Shown here piece by piece: positions 1 to 7,059 of a stretch of DNA of 7,923 nt. Under the pieces are notes generated by a model. It saw nothing but the letters and a program-made list of their open reading frames with translations, searched no databases and was not told the DNA's origin. The number at the start of each line of letters is the position of its first letter. The stretch's first letter is position 1. Where the stretch lies: positions 1-7,923 of the forward strand of contig CAMPKJ010000231.1 in NCBI GenBank assembly GCA_946887105.1, given 5' to 3'. The DNA comes from an uncultured Acidobacteriota bacterium. Lineage in GTDB: Bacteria; Acidobacteriota; Thermoanaerobaculia; Gp7-AA8. The position numbers and the translations under genes were made by a program.

Positions 1-2274
1 CTGCAGGACGAGGCGAAGGACAAGCTTCCCGCGCTTGCGAATGATGGTCCCGAAAGCCCGGCCGGCATTCCGGTCATTCAGGTGAAGACCTCCACCGCGC
101 AGAAGTGGCTCGACCTTGCGCAGTTTCAGAAGGACGTCGACGCCGATCTGAAGCCGCGCTCGCGTGTACTCGACAAGACGCTCACCGGCACCGTGGATGT
201 GAACGCGACCTACGCGGACGGCATCAACATCGCCGGCATCATCCCCGGACGCGGCAAGCTGAAACACGACACGGTCGTCATCGGCGCGCACTACGATCAC
301 CTCGGACACGGCGGACGCGGCTCCATGCGTCCGAACGACACCGGCATCCACAACGGTGCCGACGACAACGCGTCCGGCACCGCCGCCGTGCTCGTGGCCG
401 CGCAACGCCTGAACGAGCAACTGAAGGACGCGCAGGATCGCCGCACGATCCTCGTGGCGCTCTTCTCCGCAGAAGAGGTCGGCCTCGGGGGATCTGCGTA
501 CTTCGTCGAGAACCTTCCGGTGCCGCTGACCAGCGTCAAGGCGATGATCAACCTGGACATGGTCGGCGCGATGACGGGTGAAAAGGTGGTCGCACTCGGC
601 AGCGAATCAGCGCCGGAATGGCACCCGCTTCTCGACCGGCTCGGCCCGGAACTGAAGCTGAACGTCTTCCCCGGCGGCGATGGCTACGGTCCGTCCGATC
701 AGACCAGCTTCTACGCGAAACAGATCCCGGTGCTGCACTTCTTCACCGGCACGCACGATCGCTATCACACGCCCGACGACGATGCGGATGCGGTGAATTT
801 CGAAGGCGCCGCGAGAATCGCGGAGCTGACCGCGCGCGTCGCCGACACCCTCGCGCGCGGTGCAGTCACGCCGACGTACGCGCGCTCCACCGCCGCGCCG
901 GCGATGCAGGGCGACAGCCGCGGCTACGGCGCCTACCTCGGCACCGTTCCCGATTTCACGGCCATGGAGTCCGCGTCCGGCGGCGTGAAGCTCGCCGACG
1001 TCCGCGCCGGCGGTCCCGCCGACAAGGCCGGCATCAAAGGCGGAGACGTGCTCGTCGAGATGGCCGGTACGCGCATCGACAACCTCTATGACATGACCTA
1101 CGCGCTGCAGGATCACAAGCCGGGCGAGACCATCGACGTCGTCGTGCTGCGTGCTGGCGCAGCGTCGGGCAACGTCCAGCGCGTGACATTGCGCGCGACG
1201 CTTGGCTCGCGTGGTGCAGCCGCACCGGCGGCAGGCGCTCACGGTGCGACTCCCGCGATGCAGATCAAAGCCGGCAAGCCGTTCGAGAAAACGTTCGACG
1301 GCGAGCGCCATCTGAAGGACATCCGCCAGCTGACGTTCGGCGGCGAGAATGCCGAGGCCTACTTCAGTCCGGATGGGAAGAAGCTCATTTACCAGTCGAC
1401 GGTCGAGCGCGGCGGATGCGATCAGCAGTACGTCATCGATCTCGTCACCGGCGAGACCAGGATGGTTTCCAGCGGCAAGGGACGCACGACGTGCGGCTAC
1501 TTCTCGTACCCCGCGGGCGACCGCATCATCTATGCGTCGACCGAGGCCAGCGATGCCGGTTGTCCGCCGCCGCCGGATCGCAGCCGCGGCTACATCTGGG
1601 GCGTCTACCCTTCCTTCGATCTCTACATGGCGAACGCGGACGGCACGAACGCGAAGCGGATCACGTCCGCGGCCGGATACGACGCCGAGGCGACCTGGTG
1701 TCATGCCTCAACACAAAGGGGCGGGAAGATCATCTTCACCTCCGTGCGCGACGGCGATCTCGATCTCTATTCGATGAACGAGGACGGCACGAACGTCACG
1801 CGGCTCACGAGCACGCCCGGCTATGACGGCGGCGCGTTCTATAACGCGCAGTGCACGGAGATCGTCTGGCGCGCGTCGCGTTTCAGCGATCCGAAAGAGC
1901 TGTCGGACTATCAGTCGCTGTTGAAGGAAGGCTTCGTCCGTCCTTCGAAGATGGAGTTGTACGTCGCGAACGCCGACGGCACGAACGCGCGGCAGATCAC
2001 GACGAACGGCGCGGCGAATTTCGCCCCGTACTTCACGCCGGACGGCAAGCGCATCATCTATTCGAGCAACGTGCTCGACCCGCGCGGGCGCGAGTTCGAC
2101 ATCTTCCTGCTCGCCAAAGACGGCACCGGCGAGCCGGAGCGCGTCACCACCGCTCCCGCGTTCGATGGCTTCCCGATGTTCAGCCCGGACGGCCAGTGGC
2201 TCGTGTTCGCATCGAACCGCGCCAATCCCGAGGGGCGGGAGACGAATCTCTACATCGCAAAGTGGGTGGACTGA
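1..2274 (+). CDS. M28-family zinc metallopeptidase with PDZ domain and C-terminal PD40/TolB-like beta-propeller (5' end outside window)
   Basis: The reading frame is open to the left edge, so the start and any signal peptide lie upstream. The GTG at 82 cuts through a PA-domain-like strand (AGIPVIQV, from 61) and is unlikely to be the start. Counting that GTG as residue 1, the M28 domain spans about 60-255 with all expected metal and catalytic residues: H70 (GAHYDHLG), D94 (GADDNASG), E131-E132 (SAEE), D159 (NLDMVG) and H229 (YHTPDDD). A PDZ domain follows at about 283-374, then an Ala/Gly/Pro-rich linker (377-392). Residues 410-727 are PD40 propeller blades, with repeated SPDGK and ANADGTN turns. 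M28 enzymes are di-zinc aminopeptidases or carboxypeptidases; PDZ and propeller domains normally bind peptides or partners. Five cysteines in the propeller fit a periplasmic or secreted location. Substrate is unknown. The FKBP gene begins 2 bp after the stop. Confidence 0.9.
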   Translation: MQDEAKDKLPALANDGPESPAGIPVIQVKTSTAQKWLDLAQFQKDVDADLKPRSRVLDKTLTGTVDVNATYADGINIAGIIPGRGKLKHDTVVIGAHYDHLGHGGRGSMRPNDTGIHNGADDNASGTAAVLVAAQRLNEQLKDAQDRRTILVALFSAEEVGLGGSAYFVENLPVPLTSVKAMINLDMVGAMTGEKVVALGSESAPEWHPLLDRLGPELKLNVFPGGDGYGPSDQTSFYAKQIPVLHFFTGTHDRYHTPDDDADAVNFEGAARIAELTARVADTLARGAVTPTYARSTAAPAMQGDSRGYGAYLGTVPDFTAMESASGGVKLADVRAGGPADKAGIKGGDVLVEMAGTRIDNLYDMTYALQDHKPGETIDVVVLRAGAASGNVQRVTLRATLGSRGAAAPAAGAHGATPAMQIKAGKPFEKTFDGERHLKDIRQLTFGGENAEAYFSPDGKKLIYQSTVERGGCDQQYVIDLVTGETRMVSSGKGRTTCGYFSYPAGDRIIYASTEASDAGCPPPPDRSRGYIWGVYPSFDLYMANADGTNAKRITSAAGYDAEATWCHASTQRGGKIIFTSVRDGDLDLYSMNEDGTNVTRLTSTPGYDGGAFYNAQCTEIVWRASRFSDPKELSDYQSLLKEGFVRPSKMELYVANADGTNARQITTNGAANFAPYFTPDGKRIIYSSNVLDPRGREFDIFLLAKDGTGEPERVTTAPAFDGFPMFSPDGQWLVFASNRANPEGRETNLYIAKWVD

Positions 2275-2276
2275 TC

Positions 2277-2705
2277 ATGCAACAACAAGCGAAGCGAGGC
2301 GACACCGTTCACGTTCATTACAAAGGCACGCTCGACGACGGCTCGGTGTTCGACTCGTCCGAGGGGTCGGATCCGATTTCGTTCACGCTCGGCGGCGGCG
2401 ACGTGATTCCCGGCTTCGAGAACGCGATCGAAGGCATGTCGGTCGGTGAGAAAAAGACCTCGCGCATGGAGCCGGGTGACGCGTATGGAGACCGGCGCGA
2501 AGAGCTGGTCTTCACGGTCGGCAAGGATGAGATGCCCGAAGGCGACATCGAAGTCGGCGACATGCTCCAGGTCGGATTCCCGGACGGGAGCAGCTCCGCG
2601 GTGCAGGTGGCGGCGGTGGGCGATACGTCCGTGCAACTCGATGCGAACCATCCGCTGGCAGGGAAGGCGTTGACGTTCGAGCTGGAACTGGTGAGGATCG
2701 ACTGA
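2277..2705 (+). CDS. SlyD-like FKBP-type peptidyl-prolyl cis-trans isomerase
   Basis: A 142-residue protein catalysing cis-trans isomerisation of prolyl bonds, and probably acting as a folding chaperone. By alignment from memory with FKBP12, the pocket residues are present: Y15, F25, D26, F36, V43-I44 (GDVIPGFE), F47 in place of the usual Trp, Y70 (AYG) and F134. The stretch from about 72 to 122 between AYG and NHPLAGK is the insert-in-flap chaperone domain typical of SlyD proteins, and NHPLAGKALTFELEL is the characteristic return to the FKBP fold. The His/Cys-rich metal-binding tail of E. coli SlyD is absent; the protein stops at LVRID. No signal peptide is seen, so it is probably cytoplasmic. 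The frame is open far upstream, but homology begins at ATG 2277, which has a GGTGGA ribosome-binding-like stretch at 2264-2269. The 2-bp gap from the peptidase stop suggests translational coupling. Confidence 0.9.
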   Translation: MQQQAKRGDTVHVHYKGTLDDGSVFDSSEGSDPISFTLGGGDVIPGFENAIEGMSVGEKKTSRMEPGDAYGDRREELVFTVGKDEMPEGDIEVGDMLQVGFPDGSSSAVQVAAVGDTSVQLDANHPLAGKALTFELELVRID

Positions 2706-2718
2706 GGCGCGCGCACTG

Positions 2719-3264
2719 ATGACGAACGACATCGACCAGGCGCGGCACGAATCGATCGCGTCTTCCGGAGCGGGGTTCGCCTTCCTCTTTTCCTTCGGCC
2801 TCACCTGGATCGGCGCGGGAGCGATCAGCTTCGCGTTGTCTCCGACGAATACCGCCTGGGCTTACATCGCGCAAGCTGCCGTTGCGGTTCCGCTCGCGCT
2901 CGCGTTGCAGCACTGGCTCGGTTTCCCGAAGGCACCGCCCGATCATCCGCTGTGGGGCCTGGCCATTCAGCTGTTGCTCATCCAGGCCGTGGCGTTTCCG
3001 GCGTACATCCTCATGCTTTTCCTGGAGCCCAGCTACGTCCCCGTCGTCTTCGCGGCGCTGGTGGGCGCGCATTTTCTCCCGTACCAGTGGCTCTACAAGA
3101 CGCGCCTTTACGGGGTGCTCGGCTTTCTGGTCGCGGTCGGGCCGTATCTGATCGCCATCGCCGCCGGGAAAGCCTCCAGGCATTACATCGGATTCTTCGT
3201 CGGAATCGTGCTGCTGGCGGGTTCCTTCGCGGCGAAGCGACACGCGAGGGCGATGGCCGTCTGA
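2719..3264 (+). CDS. Six-helix integral membrane protein of unknown function
   Basis: A 181-residue, very hydrophobic protein with about six predicted membrane segments at roughly 18-40, 46-66, 78-101, 106-124, 129-149 and 155-172. The N-terminus is short and polar, and the C-terminus is basic (KRHARAMAV). The most distinctive motif is GAHFLPYQWLYKTRLYGVLG (116-135), with aromatic and charged residues at a membrane boundary. From memory this resembles the uncharacterised DUF7010-type membrane proteins, but that assignment is weak and no function follows from it. The ATG at 2719 lies 13 bp after the FKBP stop, with TGAGG at 2703-2707 as a distant Shine-Dalgarno candidate. The close spacing places it in the same likely operon as the peptidase and FKBP. 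No catalytic motif or cofactor-binding motif is evident. Confidence 0.75.
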   Translation: MTNDIDQARHESIASSGAGFAFLFSFGLTWIGAGAISFALSPTNTAWAYIAQAAVAVPLALALQHWLGFPKAPPDHPLWGLAIQLLLIQAVAFPAYILMLFLEPSYVPVVFAALVGAHFLPYQWLYKTRLYGVLGFLVAVGPYLIAIAAGKASRHYIGFFVGIVLLAGSFAAKRHARAMAV

Positions 3265-3283
3265 GCGTCCTTGCCTGCCGCGA

Positions 3284-3312
3284 TGGGCACGGCGCCTCCA
3301 TGCGTTTACAAT
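3284..3312 (+). promoter_or_regulatory. Candidate sigma70-type promoter of xdhA, possibly giving a leaderless transcript
   Basis: A TGGGCA -35-like hexamer (3284-3289; 4 of 6 matches to TTGACA) and a TACAAT -10 hexamer (3307-3312; 5 of 6 matches to TATAAT) are separated by 17 bp in the short gap between two genes. A start site about 7 bp below the -10 would fall near 3319-3321, leaving only about 5-7 nt before the ATG at 3326. No Shine-Dalgarno sequence precedes that ATG, which fits leaderless or near-leaderless translation. This is inferred from pattern only. No operator palindrome was recognised. Confidence 0.5.
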
Positions 3313-3325
3313 CGCGCTTCTACTC

Positions 3326-4732
3326 ATGCGCGACTTCGTCCTCGTCCATGTCAACGGCGTCCCGCACCGCATCGGCGGCGCGCGCGCCTTCCAGACGCTC
3401 TCGCGCTTCCTGCGCGAGGATCAGCGCGCGACCGGCACGAAGATCGTCTGCGAAGAAGGTGACTGCGGCGCGTGTACGGTGCTCATCGGCCGCCGCGAAA
3501 ACGATGGCCTTCAGTACAAAGCCGTCAACTCCTGCATCCAGTTCGTCTTCCAGATGGACTGCGCGCACGTCGTCACCGTCGAAGGCCTGACGCCGGGCGG
3601 CGAGCTCACGCCGGTGCAGGATGCGATGGTGCGCTGCCACGGTGCGCAGTGCGGCTACTGCACGCCCGGCTTCATCATGGCCATGGCCGGCATGTGCGAG
3701 GAGAACGCGACCGACGCCCGCCGCGCGCTGACCGGCAATCTCTGCCGCTGCACGGGATACGAATCGATCATCAACGCGGCGCGTGAGGCCGTCGATCAGC
3801 CGAAGATCGAAGAGCTCTACGCGAGCGCGCCGATTCTCGAAGCGATCCAGAAAGTGGAACGCGAGCCGGTCGCGATCGACAACTTCGCCAAGCCCACCAC
3901 GCTCGCCGATGCCATCGCGTTCAAGCGCGATCATCCCGATACCGTGATCGTGCAGGGCGCGACCGACTTCGGCGTCTGGCGCACGAAGCGCAACTTCACG
4001 CCCGCGGCGGTGCTCTCGCTGGACGGCATCGACGATCTCGCCGACATCACCGTCGAGGGCGACACCTTGGTGGCCGGCGGCCGCGTTTCACTGGGGCGCT
4101 TCGAATTGGCGGTTCGCAAGCTCGTGCCGTCGATGGTCGAGATCATGGATCGCTTCGGCTCGCCGCAGATCAAGAACGCCGGCACGCTGGCGGGGAACAT
4201 CGCCAACGCCTCGCCGATCGCCGACACGCTGCCGTTCCTCTTCGTGACGCATGCGTCGCTCGAGCTCACCGGTGCGGACGGCGCGCGCATGGTGCCGATC
4301 CGCGAGTTCTACAAGGGCTACAAGAAACTCGACCTGCGTCCCGACGAGATCATCACCCGCATCCACATCCCGCTCCCGCGCGATGGCGAAACGCTGCGGC
4401 TCTACAAGATCTCCAAACGCAGCCATCTCGACATCTCCACGTTCACCGCCGCGATGCTCATGAAACGCACGGACGGCCGAGTCGACTCGATGCGCATCGC
4501 CTATGGCGGCGTCGGTCCCGTTGTCCTGCGCCTCGCGAAGACGGAGGAGTTCCTGGCCGGACAGCCGTTCAGGCTCGATACATTCACCGCCGCGGGCGAG
4601 ATCGCACGCGAGGAGATCGCGCCGATCTCCGACGTCCGCGGCTCGCGCGAGTTCCGCCTGCAGCTGGCGGAGAACATCCTGACCAGGTTCTATTACGAAT
4701 CATGCGCGCCGCGAGGTGCATCATCTACGTAG
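3326..4732 (+). CDS. xdhA: Xanthine dehydrogenase small subunit XdhA (two [2Fe-2S] clusters and FAD)
   Basis: A 468-residue electron-transfer subunit of xanthine dehydrogenase, which moves electrons from the molybdenum site in XdhB through two iron-sulfur clusters to FAD and then, usually, NAD+. The plant-ferredoxin-type cluster uses C42, C47, C50 (CEEGDCGAC) and C70 (NSC). The second cluster uses C109, C112 (QCGYCTPG), C140 and C142 (LCRCTGY). The FAD-binding domain spans about 185-350, with VQGATDFGV (209-217) and GSPQIKNAGTLAGNIANASP (278-297). The flavin C-terminal domain spans about 357-457 and includes SKRSHLDIST. Order, spacing and length fit bacterial XdhA. Homology starts within a few residues of ATG 3326, and a candidate promoter lies directly upstream. 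The 3' end overlaps xdhB by 31 bp. The protein is cytoplasmic. Aldehyde- or CO-dehydrogenase-type relatives normally split the Fe-S and FAD parts into separate chains, so XDH is the better call. Confidence 0.93.
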   Translation: MRDFVLVHVNGVPHRIGGARAFQTLSRFLREDQRATGTKIVCEEGDCGACTVLIGRRENDGLQYKAVNSCIQFVFQMDCAHVVTVEGLTPGGELTPVQDAMVRCHGAQCGYCTPGFIMAMAGMCEENATDARRALTGNLCRCTGYESIINAAREAVDQPKIEELYASAPILEAIQKVEREPVAIDNFAKPTTLADAIAFKRDHPDTVIVQGATDFGVWRTKRNFTPAAVLSLDGIDDLADITVEGDTLVAGGRVSLGRFELAVRKLVPSMVEIMDRFGSPQIKNAGTLAGNIANASPIADTLPFLFVTHASLELTGADGARMVPIREFYKGYKKLDLRPDEIITRIHIPLPRDGETLRLYKISKRSHLDISTFTAAMLMKRTDGRVDSMRIAYGGVGPVVLRLAKTEEFLAGQPFRLDTFTAAGEIAREEIAPISDVRGSREFRLQLAENILTRFYYESCAPRGASST

Positions 4733-6960
4733 GAAGAGATGTTCCGCACGACTCCGCCCGCGGTCACGTGACCGGCGAGTCGGTGTACATCGACGACATC
4801 CCGCCGATGCCCGGCGAGCTGCTGGTCGATTTCGTCTGGAGCCCGTACGCACACGCGCGCATTCGCGGAATCGACTTCGCCGACGCCGCGAAGCTGGCCG
4901 GCGTGGTCGCGCTGTACACGCATCACGATCTCGTCCACAACCAGCTCGGTCCGATCATTCACGACGAGCCGCTGCTGGTCGAAGAGGTCTGCACGTTCCG
5001 CGGACAGCCGATCGTGGTGATCGCCGCGGAATCGCGCGACGCGATCCTGGCCGCGAAACGCGCCATCAAAATCGAATTCGAAGAGCTGCCGCCGATCCTC
5101 AGCATCGACGACGCCATCGCCGCGCAGAGCTTCATCGGCGAGACGCGTTACATCCGCCGCGGCGATGCGGCTGCCGCGATGACCACGGCCGAGCACGTCC
5201 TCGAGGGCGTGTTCCGCAGCGGCGGACAGGATCATTTCTATCTCGAGTCGCAGGCGGCGCTGGTCTATCCCGGCGAGCACGGTTCCGTGACGGTGCATTC
5301 GTCGACGCAGCATCCCACCGAGGTGCAGGAAACGATCGCGCACCTCCTCGGCATCGACATGAGTCAGGTGGTCGTGAACACCAAACGCATGGGCGGCGCG
5401 TTCGGCGGAAAAGAAGCGCAGGCCACGCATCCCGCGGCGATGGCGGCGTTGGTGGCGCGCACGACCAAACGGTCCGCGCGCATCGTCTACGACAAAGACA
5501 CCGACATGCACGTGACCGGGAAACGCCACCCGTTCCAGAACCGCTACCGCGCCGGCTTCACGCGCAGCGGCGAGATCACGGCATTCGAGGTCGACTTTTA
5601 CTCCGACGGCGGTGCCTATGCCGATCTGTCGCCGGCCGTGATGGCGCGCGCGATGACGCACGCCGAGAACGCGTACTACATCCCGAACGTCGAGATCCGC
5701 GGCACGGTCTGCCGCACGAACAATCCGCCCAATACCGCGTTCCGCGGCTTCGGCGGTCCGCAGGGCGTCTCCAACATCGAAAACGTGATGGAGGAGATCG
5801 CGGCGTTCCTGAAGAAGGACGCCCTCGACGTCCGCCGCGCGAATTGCTACGGCGTCGACTCGCGCAACACCACGCCCTACGAACAGGTCGTGGAGCGCAA
5901 TACGCTGCCGCGCCTCTTCACGGAACTGGAATCGCGCTGCGATTACCGCGCGCGCATGAGCGCCGTGCGCGCGTTCAATGAAAGCTCGCCGGCGCACCTC
6001 AAAGGGCTGTCGATGACGGCCGTGAAGTTCGGGATTTCGTTCAACACCAAGTTCCTCAATCAGGCCAACGCGCTGGTGAACGTCTATCTCGATGGCAGCG
6101 TGCAGGTCTCGACCGGTGCGACGGAGATGGGGCAGGGCGTCAACACGAAGATCCGCCAGCTCGTGGCCGACACGCTGCGCGTGCCGCTGGAGCGCGTCGT
6201 GGTCATGCAGACGTCGACGGAGAAGAACAACAACACGTCCGCCAGTGCGGCCTCGAGTGCCGCAGATCTCAATGGCAGCGCGGCCGTCGATGCATGCACG
6301 CGCATCCGCGCGCGGCTCGACGAAGTGGCGAAGCATTATGGCCAGTCGCTCTCCTGGGAAGCGCTGGTGAAGCTCGCCTATCAGGAGCGCGTCTCGCTCG
6401 GCGAGCGCGGGTTCTACGCCACGCCGCGTCTCGATTGGGACTGGACCAGCGGCCGCGGGACGCCGTTCCTCTATTTCACGATGGGCACCGCGTGCGCCGA
6501 GGTGCTGATCGACCGGTTCACGGGCGAACTGAAGGTGCTGCGGACCGATGTGCTGATGGACATCGGACGCCCGATCAATCCCGGTGTCGATCGCGGACAG
6601 CTCGTCGGCGCGTTCATCCAGGGGATGGGATGGGTGACCACCGAAGATCTCCGCTACGCGCCGGGCGGTGAGCTGCTCTCGCATTCGCCGACGACGTACA
6701 AGATCCCGAACATCAACGACCTGCCGCCCGAGTTTCACATGGACTGGATCGAGCACGACAACCCGGTCAACGTCGCCGGAAGCAAAGCGGTCGGCGAGCC
6801 GCCGCTGCTGATGGCCATCTCGATCTGGTGCGCCGTCAAACACGCCCTCGGATTCGTCTCCAACGGCGACATCGCCAAACTGCGCCTGCCCGCCACCAAC
6901 GAGGAGATCCTGATGCGACTGACCGAGTACTCGCGCAAAGGGGCGCACGCCGGGGCATGA
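4702..6960 (+). CDS. xdhB: Xanthine dehydrogenase large subunit XdhB (molybdopterin-binding)
   Basis: A 752-residue catalytic subunit that hydroxylates hypoxanthine and xanthine to urate at a molybdenum cofactor. Aligned from memory with bovine XDH, the active site is intact: Q203 (Q767), E238 in GGAFGGKE (E802), R316 in VMARAM (R880), F350 in FRGFGG (F914), F447 in KFGISF (F1009) and the base E699 in KAVGEPPL (E1261). Retaining both E802 and R880 equivalents favours xanthine dehydrogenase over aldehyde oxidase. The T1010 equivalent appears to be N448. Conserved homology (VGRDVPHDSARGHVTGE) begins at residue 10, and ATG 4702 is the only in-frame start that can serve it, so the 31-bp overlap with xdhA appears real. 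The overlap suggests coupled translation and a fixed subunit ratio. The A of the stop codon is also the first base of the downstream repeat hairpin. No maturation factor (XdhC) is seen in the window. Confidence 0.94.
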   Translation: MRAARCIIYVGRDVPHDSARGHVTGESVYIDDIPPMPGELLVDFVWSPYAHARIRGIDFADAAKLAGVVALYTHHDLVHNQLGPIIHDEPLLVEEVCTFRGQPIVVIAAESRDAILAAKRAIKIEFEELPPILSIDDAIAAQSFIGETRYIRRGDAAAAMTTAEHVLEGVFRSGGQDHFYLESQAALVYPGEHGSVTVHSSTQHPTEVQETIAHLLGIDMSQVVVNTKRMGGAFGGKEAQATHPAAMAALVARTTKRSARIVYDKDTDMHVTGKRHPFQNRYRAGFTRSGEITAFEVDFYSDGGAYADLSPAVMARAMTHAENAYYIPNVEIRGTVCRTNNPPNTAFRGFGGPQGVSNIENVMEEIAAFLKKDALDVRRANCYGVDSRNTTPYEQVVERNTLPRLFTELESRCDYRARMSAVRAFNESSPAHLKGLSMTAVKFGISFNTKFLNQANALVNVYLDGSVQVSTGATEMGQGVNTKIRQLVADTLRVPLERVVVMQTSTEKNNNTSASAASSAADLNGSAAVDACTRIRARLDEVAKHYGQSLSWEALVKLAYQERVSLGERGFYATPRLDWDWTSGRGTPFLYFTMGTACAEVLIDRFTGELKVLRTDVLMDIGRPINPGVDRGQLVGAFIQGMGWVTTEDLRYAPGGELLSHSPTTYKIPNINDLPPEFHMDWIEHDNPVNVAGSKAVGEPPLLMAISIWCAVKHALGFVSNGDIAKLRLPATNEEILMRLTEYSRKGAHAGA

Positions 6961-7047
6961 AGTCGCAAAGTCGCAAAGTCTCGAAGTCGCAAAGAGGCTG
7001 CGCGCCAACTCCTTTGAGACTTTGCGACTTTGAGACTTTGCGACCTC
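6960..7047. repeat. Palindromic 8-bp tandem repeat element (AAGTCKCA units) between xdhB and the puuD-like gene
   Basis: Left arm: four consecutive 8-bp units, AAGTCGCA (6960-6967), AAGTCGCA (6968-6975), AAGTCTCG (6976-6983) and AAGTCGCA (6984-6991). Right arm: four reverse-complement units, TTTGAGAC (7013-7020), TTTGCGAC (7021-7028), TTTGAGAC (7029-7036) and TTTGCGAC (7037-7044). A loop of roughly 20 nt separates the arms. The outermost pair matches perfectly and the inner units have one or two mismatches each, giving a long imperfect stem that could also pair in registers shifted by 8. No U-tract follows, so it is not a classical intrinsic terminator. It might act as an mRNA-stabilising or attenuating hairpin, or be a REP-like mobile repeat. 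Confidence 0.85.
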
Positions 7048-7059
7048 TGATGAAGAACG

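Noticed and set aside
82..84. GTG at 82 as the start of the peptidase
   Set aside because: The frame stays open to position 1, and the residues before it (AGIPVIQ) continue a PA-domain-like strand, so the true start is upstream of the window.
607..1704. A 365-codon open frame on the minus strand within the peptidase gene
   Set aside because: Low-complexity Arg/Val/Asp-rich translation opposite well-conserved M28, PDZ and propeller coding sequence; an antisense shadow.
1851..2276. An upstream in-frame extension of the FKBP gene to ATG 1851
   Set aside because: The extension overlaps the peptidase gene in another frame, its translation is Arg/His-rich without homology, and FKBP homology begins at ATG 2277 with a plausible ribosome-binding site.
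3326..6960. Aldehyde oxidase, CO dehydrogenase or isoquinoline oxidoreductase instead of xanthine dehydrogenase
   Set aside because: Fe-S and FAD domains are fused in one chain, and XdhB keeps the equivalents of E802 and R880 that mark purine-hydroxylating enzymes. The neighbouring PuuD-like gene agrees.
6960..7047. A CRISPR array
   Set aside because: The units are 8 bp with no spacers and are arranged as inverted arms; no cas gene is nearby.
6960..7047. A classical Rho-independent terminator
   Set aside because: No run of T follows either arm and the stem is long, imperfect and built from tandem octamers, so only a non-canonical termination or attenuation role remains possible.
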